Positions 59,108 through 64,000 of a DNA stretch of 64,000 nt are shown one piece after another. The translations under genes and the position numbers were made by a program. This DNA comes from Aldrovandia affinis. Lineage: Eukaryota > Chordata > Actinopteri > Notacanthiformes > Halosauridae. Location of the stretch: contig JAINUG010000521.1 of the NCBI GenBank assembly GCA_029706075.1, positions 1 to 64,000 on the forward strand, given 5' to 3'. Under the pieces are notes generated by a model. That model had not been told where the DNA came from, made no database searches, and was given only the letters and a program-made list of their open reading frames with translations. How positions within the stretch are numbered: position 1 is the first letter of the stretch; each line of letters opens with the position of its first letter.

Positions 59108-59639
59108 CAATTAATGAAACCGCTTTCTCAGGAAATGTTCACACTAGAAACCCTGACAAATGTTTTGTTCAGTTGGGAAGGACTTCTCAGAAAAGTGGTC
59201 TTGAAATAATTGCAGTGGAATATTTGAGACCATACATAATAGAGAGAAATCACAATTGCTATGTAGTTACATATTTCTTGACATCTGTGATTAAAATGTG
59301 ATTACCTTTTGTTTGTTTGATTGTTGATGACCTTTCAATGTCTGTTAACTATTCAGCCATCTTTCTTTGAGAGTCTTATCTTACCCAAGTATGGTATTTT
59401 AACAACAAGGTGCCCAACAGACCCTCTGATGGTAACCTTGTACAATCAGCTTGTGTACATTCGAGTCTATTCAGTTCGTGGGCACATATATGGATGGATG
59501 GATGAAAACCTGAGGTGGACAGTGCATATTTGAAAAATATGAATATATAGAAAAATGCAATGAAGTTACTCATTTAATGAGCTGCGTTTCTAGTTGTAAA
59601 TGGGGAGCAGATACGGGAGGGTCCCCTTGTACGGGATTG
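59108..59639 (+). other. Diverged unit spacer
   Basis: Continuation of the unit spacer. The LTR-like segment is absent here (empty-site-like TCTGTTAACTATTCAG near 59,341). A GGATGGATGGATG run lies near 59,491. No gene. Confidence 0.4.
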
Positions 59640-59724
59640 TGACCCCTACCTATTCCCTATATAGTGAACACTATATAGGGAATAGGGAACGAGTGAACAA
59701 GTGAGTGGTTTCGAACACAGCCTA
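59640..59724 (+). repeat. Harbinger-type terminal remnant with perfect palindrome
   Basis: Perfect hairpin with 18-bp arms CCTATTCCCTATATAGTG (59,649-59,666) and its complement (59,669-59,686) around AA. It is followed by GAGTGGTTTCGAACACAGCC, which is the complement of the terminal type GGCCGTGTCCGAAACCACTC at 61,777. It is probably a MITE remnant. Confidence 0.5.
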
Positions 59725-60289
59725 TGTTTGCAATGCGAAAATGTCGAGCATCACATGACCAAACCGGAAAACCGGCCTACTCAGTGCCACCAGTCAACGT
59801 GATAATTAAATAAAAACAATAGCACGGGTTGTTAATACTGTACCTTATAGTGATCAATTTTATTTTGAGACCTGATGAGTAACATACTATTATGCCACTA
59901 GATAATCAATGATTTACAAGAAACTATAATACCGTTACCCCAATAATCTTGCCTATACTTGTTTTTCAGCTGAAATGTATTAGACCGAACAAACAACACT
60001 GAACTTGAACAGCTGTTATTTTGGACTGATGCCTTTATCAAACTTCTCAAAATGGGAATGCTGGTATAAGTCGTGCCTTTTAAATCATGCCGATTCGATA
60101 GTCAAGAGGGTCCTGATCGTATTGCCAGATTAGCCTTTATACCTTGAGAAGTTTGACATAGCGTTACCATCCTTGAACTGGAACTGATGGTGAATGCAAA
60201 CAGATCAACCTTATGCTAACCATCCCTACTCTCAGGCTGTGGGGCTTCTCGCTCTTTCACATAGACCTGTGACAGGCTGCCCTGATTCT
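59725..60289 (+). other. Unassigned non-coding stretch
   Basis: AT-rich, no convincing ORF, and no similarity I can see to the rest of the window. It separates the last direct unit from the inverted block. Confidence 0.3.
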
Positions 60290-60506
60290 CATTTAATAAA
60301 AAGAAATAAAAAATGTAATAACCTTTTCCTTTCCAGTGTTACAGGTATGGTATGCAGCTGCCTACAACGATGTCTATCGCTGTATTACTGCACTGATCTG
60401 TTGTGCGAACTAAGATTATTCCTATCATGTATTAATGCACACCTTGTAAGTCGCTCTGGATAAGAGTGTCTGCTAAAAGCTTAAAATGTAAATGTAAAAT
60501 GCAGGT
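60290..60506 (+). repeat. L2 LINE 3' fragment, inverted copy
   Basis: Plus-strand counterpart of 18,250-18,612. Ends GTAAGTCGCTCTGGATAAGA then GTGTCTGCTAAAAG and TAAATGTAAAATG. Confidence 0.7.
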
Positions 60507-60694
60507 CACATCCAGCACTAACCCAAATCCAAAAGCATCAACACAACAGTCCACTGAGTGTAAATTACTCACAAAAATGACTTGAAGCTTCATTAAAACC
60601 TTTCAGTACAGGTATGTGTAACAGCAATTAAAACTCACAGACACAAGGGACAGTTGTCAAATAAGTGTGATTTTATGACTCATGAGTTTGATTC

Positions 60695-61054
60695 GGCGGC
60701 ACGGTGGTGCAGTGGATAGCACTGTCGCCTCACAGCAAGAAGGTCTCGGTTTGAATCCAGGCCGGGGCCTTTCTGTGCGGAGTTTGCATGTTCTCCCGTG
60801 TCCGCGTGGGTTTCTCCGGGTACTCCGGTTTCTTCCCACAGTCCAAAGACATGCACGTTAGGCTAATTGGAGAGTCTAAATTGCCCGTAGGTATGAGTGT
60901 GTGAGTGAATGGTGTGTGTGCCCTGCGATGGATTGGCGACCTGTCCAGGGTGTATTCCTGCCTCTCGCCCGGAACGCATGCTGGGATAGGCTCCAGCCCC
61001 CCGCGACCCTGACCAGGAATAAGCGGCTTAGACAATGGATGGATGGATGGATGG
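60695..61054 (+). repeat. tRNA-derived SINE with RTE/Rex3-like tail
   Basis: 360 bp from GGCGGCACGGTGGTGCAGTG to (GGAT)n, flanked by a 13-bp target duplication ATGAGTTTGATTC (60,682-60,694 and 61,055-61,067). Box A-like GGTGCAGTGGATAGCAC and box B-like GGTTTGAATCC are present. The tail (GGCTCCAGCCCCCCGCGACC, then GGATG repeats) resembles fish Rex3/RTE ends. The intact duplication indicates a recent insertion. Confidence 0.75.
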
Positions 61055-61145
61055 ATGAGTTTGATTCATTTATTTGATTTTCTTAACAGTAATTCATTAG
61101 GACATACAGGAATTACTTTTACAGGGACAGCATGTGATTTTCAAC

Positions 61146-61220
61146 ATGGATGTCAGCGCATCCACTATTTTGTACCAGATTCAGCTCAGAGGCTCCGTTT
61201 CATCTGTAGTCTCTGAGCAG
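61146..61220 (+). other. Exon-like ORF with splice donor, inverted unit
   Basis: Intact 25-codon ORF (MDVSASTILY... VVSEQ) before GTAAGAAAA, identical in protein to 17,899-17,973 but on the plus strand. Confidence 0.4.
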
Positions 61221-61290
61221 GTAAGAAAAATACAACAATTTAAAACAACAAAACAATGTTCAAACAAATTGATTGAAAACTGAAAATGAT

Positions 61291-61505
61291 TGCTGCCACC
61301 TGCAGGCCAGATGGACTCACACTGAAAAGAGATTCAATAGTACAATAATTCTGATGTAGGTGCGAAGGGGCTACGTTAAGACCACATACCTTTAGTATTG
61401 TTTTTGTACATATTAGTTTTTCTCTTAGTTTGTTGGCTGCATATAATTCCCTTTTGTTTGTCTTTTTCATGTTTGAATTATTTGTTTTTTTCCTGATTAT
61501 TGTGC
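61291..61505 (-). other. Inverted candidate 5' UTR exon region
   Basis: Reverse complement of the unit 5' UTR exons, starting at the CTCF-like motif and running to ATTCCCTTTTGTTTGTC. It has no zinc-finger exon attached. Confidence 0.45.
61293..61306 (-). promoter_or_regulatory. CTCF-like motif, inverted unit
   Basis: CTGCCACCTGCAGG on the plus strand, so the motif points the opposite way to the five upstream copies. Confidence 0.45.
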
Positions 61506-61513
61506 CTTGTGAT

Positions 61514-61776
61514 CAGGGCCGGTTCAAGGCACAGGCAATACAGGCGGCTACATTTTTGCCCATTTACCGCTTTTTAAAACGTTAGGTTAGTAAGCTACCG
61601 TTAGCTAACTAGCGTCTATGGAGTTATCTTAGTCCTAAAGTAGCCAAGTACTAGCTAGTTGGCTAACTGGTGTTTTCCAGAATCTGAGTTGTAGGGTAAA
61701 TTAGCTAGCGGTTAATAGCTCGCTAGCTATCGCTAACATTTCTTATACGGAGTTAGCTAACGGTAGCATAGACCTA
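61514..61776 (-). mobile_element. hAT element A, inverted terminal fragment
   Basis: Begins CAGGGCCGGTTCAAGGCAC after CTTGTGAT (complement of ATCACAAG). It matches the right end of the 20.1-25.4 kb copy for about 260 bp, then is cut by the Harbinger-type element. Confidence 0.8.
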
Positions 61777-62022
61777 GGCCGTGTCCGAAACCACTCCCTA
61801 TTCCCTATTTAGTACACTATTTTGTGTGGACGCCATTTTGTAGAGTGCGACGAATTCTAAAATGTGAATCTCGTACTCTAACTAGGGAACGAGAAAATAC
61901 CCACAATTCACCGTGATTTGTAGTGTCCATCGACTGTACCCTACTTTACCCTAGAATTGATCCCGTCGACCACAATGCAATGCGGTCGTGTCATACCGAA
62001 GGAGAGAAGGGACGGCGGTAGA

Positions 62023-63275
62023 ATGGCGACTGAAGGCAATACAGCGACGGCGACAGAAATGTCAAATTTTGTGTATAAATGTAAGTAACGTTAAGCTAGC
62101 TACCTTTTCTGTATTTAACACGTTAATAGCCTGGCTTTTGTACGTAAGTTACCTCAGGAAAGCTCTGATTTATTTATATAGGCTAGCACATTTCAAACAT
62201 AATGGGCTTTACAAAAACGTACAAAAGCCAGGCTATTCCTGAGGTAACTTAACATTAGACTAACGTTAGCAATGACTGGCTCTAAAGTCGTCAAGTAAAT
62301 TTGCCAAATGTCGTTTATTCCAAGGGACTGATGAAGACGTGAGGAGGCTCATACACGCCCGGATAGAGCACAGAGCTGCCTTCTCCGGGCGTAGAAACGC
62401 GGCGGCTCACGGTTGGGAGTAAGAGCTAATACAGTGTAACAATATTTTGAGTGATAAAGTTACGTTATTTTCCCTACTGAATACAGTTCTGTACAATTGT
62501 ACTGTACATTATACACTGTACAATTCATATAACGTTAGGGAAAATAATGTATTTACCTGTAACCGTTATGACCTTATTGTTCATAAAGGGTTTAGCCATA
62601 AAACTTTATAATGTTATTTTTACAAGTCATTTGTTGAATGCAAATGTAAGTAATACTTTGTGTTACCTAGGATTGTCCTCAAAGACATTGGTCTGGAGGG
62701 GGTGGTGACCCCGCTTAGAGCAGGGAAAAAGTGGGAGAACTTAAAGACCCACTACAAGGTTTGTTGTGCCTCAGCTCTTATCACAATGCTTGTTCTACAG
62801 CTTAAGAATCATTCATGTAGTGACATTGTACTGTGGTGTGCCTTTTTATATCTGTTTTTTGACAAGTCCGTGCCTTGATCATTTTAAGGAACTCAAACAG
62901 CCGCCTACTGGCCAGGGGACTGAGTCAGGCGAAGCCACTGCGGGGTCGTGGAAGTGGTACCCCCTCATGGATGAGGCACTTGGGGGGAGGCCATCTATCC
63001 AGCCTCCTTCCCTTGTTGCCTCCGTCTGGGGGGGACATTCCTCGGCTGCTGCAGTGGCTGAGCCTGCAGCAGGACAGGAGACCAGACAGGCAGGACTCAG
63101 ACCAGAGAGGCAGGAGTTAGGGCCAGGGCCAGGGCCATCCAAAAGACGGCGAGAGACCCCGGTGTTAGATTTTTTAAAATTGGAAGCTGAGAAGGCAGAT
63201 GAGAGGGACAGGAGGGATGAGCACCGAGAGGAGAGGCTTCTGTCTCTCCTCGAAAAGATTGCTGAAAAAATGTAA
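62023..63275 (+). CDS. Harbinger Myb/SANT-like protein (four exons, intact)
   Basis: Exons 62,023-62,080, 62,325-62,418, 62,671-62,758 and 62,889-63,275, all GT-AG, with phases matching throughout to give 208 aa. Residues about 16-80 form a Myb/SANT (trihelix-like) domain: FVYKWTDEDVRRLIHARIEH, AAAHGWE, then LKDIGLEGV and AGKKWENLKTHYK, with three regularly spaced Trp. The middle is Pro/Gly/Ser-rich. A basic SKRRRE is a possible nuclear signal. The C-terminus (LDFLKLEAEKADERDRRDEH) is a charged coiled coil. In Harbinger elements such a protein binds the transposon ends and helps the transposase enter the nucleus. It is intact, so the element may be young, or the gene may have been retained. 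Confidence 0.75.
62128..62250 (+). repeat. Paired inverted segments in intron 1 of the Myb/SANT gene
   Basis: Segment X (AGCCTGGCTTTTGTACGT, 62,128-62,145) is followed by Y (AAGTTACCTCAGGA). Their complements occur at 62,218-62,235 and 62,237-62,250 in the same order, X' then Y', not the mirrored order of a simple hairpin. Confidence 0.6.
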
Positions 63276-64000
63276 ATAAATTAATTTTGTTTAAAACATA
63301 TGCCTGGTTAATTAATTCTACATTTGCACTTAAAAAGAAATGGTATAGGTAGGGCCTAATGTTCAATTACTGCATTGTAGTAATGACAGGGAAGGAAGGA
63401 AGACGGATGAGAGGATCTGTTTAAGACACATTGAGAAAAAAACATTGAGCCTTTTTTTGTTTGACTACATCTGTAACACATCTCTGTATTACTATAGCAA
63501 AACTTTGCCCCATCCAGTAAAACAGTAGAACTGTTCATCAGAACAGTCAAATGGCCAACCACACCTGAACCACCACAGTGACCCTCTGACTGAAGACGGA
63601 TTTACATCTCACAGATTTTGAAGTATTATTAGCTGCTGTTGCAGAAGGGCATGAACTACTTTTGTGAGTAATGGCAACATATTGGTGTTATGAATAACAA
63701 AGTTTAACATATTTTTAGTTATATACACAGATGGAAAGAGGAGATATACCAATATTATTTATTTACTCCAAATATCAAGAGAGTTATAGCCTATTACATA
63801 TCCAATGTCACCAACGCATGTTTTTGAGAAAAAGCGTTTAAAGTTTGCTGTCAATTTTGCCACATTTATTCAGTGTATTCACACAACACACAACTCACAA
63901 CATACCAAAACATAATAACTACATCTTTAGCCAAGAGTCCTTTTTTTCCCCTCTTACTTTCTCTCACACATGCATGGACAGGAGATCATGGAACCTTCTG
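63276..64000 (+). other. Downstream of the Myb/SANT gene
   Basis: Starts with a GTAAATAAATT polyadenylation-like sequence. The rest is AT-rich, with no ORF that I can match to a Harbinger transposase on either strand. Confidence 0.35.

Larger units (their letters stand above)
60507..61290 (-). other. Inverted ZNF-unit block (3' side)
   Basis: Reverse complement of the unit spacer and 3' region (CTTTCAGTACAGGTATGTGT near 60,601). It is interrupted by a SINE and contains the antisense exon now on the plus strand. At 61,290 it jumps to the 5' UTR exon region, skipping the zinc-finger exon. Confidence 0.6.
61777..64000 (+). mobile_element. PIF/Harbinger-type element (right end outside the window)
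   Basis: Left end GGCCGTGTCCGAAACCACTC followed by CCTATTCCCTATTTAGTACA, typical of fish Harbinger termini. It inserts in hAT sequence after CTA, a likely 3-bp target site. It carries a Myb/SANT-like gene. The DDE transposase, usually the second gene of such elements, is not seen before the window ends. Confidence 0.65.

Noticed and set aside
58660..59301. 213-aa plus-strand ORF.
   Set aside because: It crosses the right boundary of a solo LTR with a clear target duplication, so it cannot be a gene.

Overview
This 64 kb window is eukaryotic and almost certainly from a teleost fish. It holds spliced genes, tRNA-derived SINEs ending in an L2-type LINE tail, an L2-clade LINE, a SINE ending in an RTE/Rex3-like tail, BEL/Pao and Gypsy-type LTR elements, several hAT elements with 8-bp target duplications, Tc1/mariner elements and a PIF/Harbinger element. 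No species can be named from the sequence alone.

Layout. 1-12,344 is a tandem BEL/Pao array, LTR-internal-LTR-internal-LTR, with three 480-bp LTRs. Both internal regions lack reverse transcriptase and RNase H. The array sits inside the first of a series of repeated units, 12.3-61.8 kb. A complete unit reads: two tRNA-like SINE heads around a zinc-finger relic, an LTR-like segment with TATA box and AATAAA, a LINE 3' end with a GATA tail, two candidate 5' UTR exons (the second with a CTCF-like motif), a minus-strand SINE, one long C2H2 zinc-finger exon, a 3' region with AATAAA, and a short antisense exon-like ORF with its own splice donor. Zinc-finger exons remain at 15.4, 26.9, 32.4 and 40.6 kb. 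Only the last (510 aa, 11 canonical fingers) looks intact. The units near 55 kb and 61 kb (inverted) have lost this exon.

Two unit types alternate. Those with an L2 fragment plus a large hAT element (18-25 kb, 45-54 kb, inverted 60-61.8 kb) share the hAT target duplication ATCACAAG and so descend from one insertion. The hAT copies then took different passengers: two other hAT elements at 21.3-24.4 kb, and a 5.5 kb element at 47.3-52.8 kb with CCCAGCAAAC termini, AT target duplication and subterminal GAACGTTC arrays. That element carries a multi-exon gene, itself interrupted by an L2 LINE. A DD38E (Intruder-type) Tc1 element lies at 55-56.4 kb and a deleted relative at 43.6-44.1 kb. A 735-bp solo LTR lies at 58.4-59.1 kb. 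A Harbinger-type element entering at 61,777 carries an intact four-exon Myb/SANT-like gene (208 aa) and runs off the window.

How it fits together: the host-like genes are a young tandem family of zinc-finger proteins whose N-terminal region contains four SUMO-consensus (hydrophobic-K-x-E) motifs. Such clusters in fish are thought to include repressors of transposons, and here the cluster is dense with transposons. That functional link is an inference. The candidates most worth checking are the multi-exon cargo gene of the AT-duplicating transposon, the CTCF-like motif repeated once per unit, and the recurrent antisense exon.
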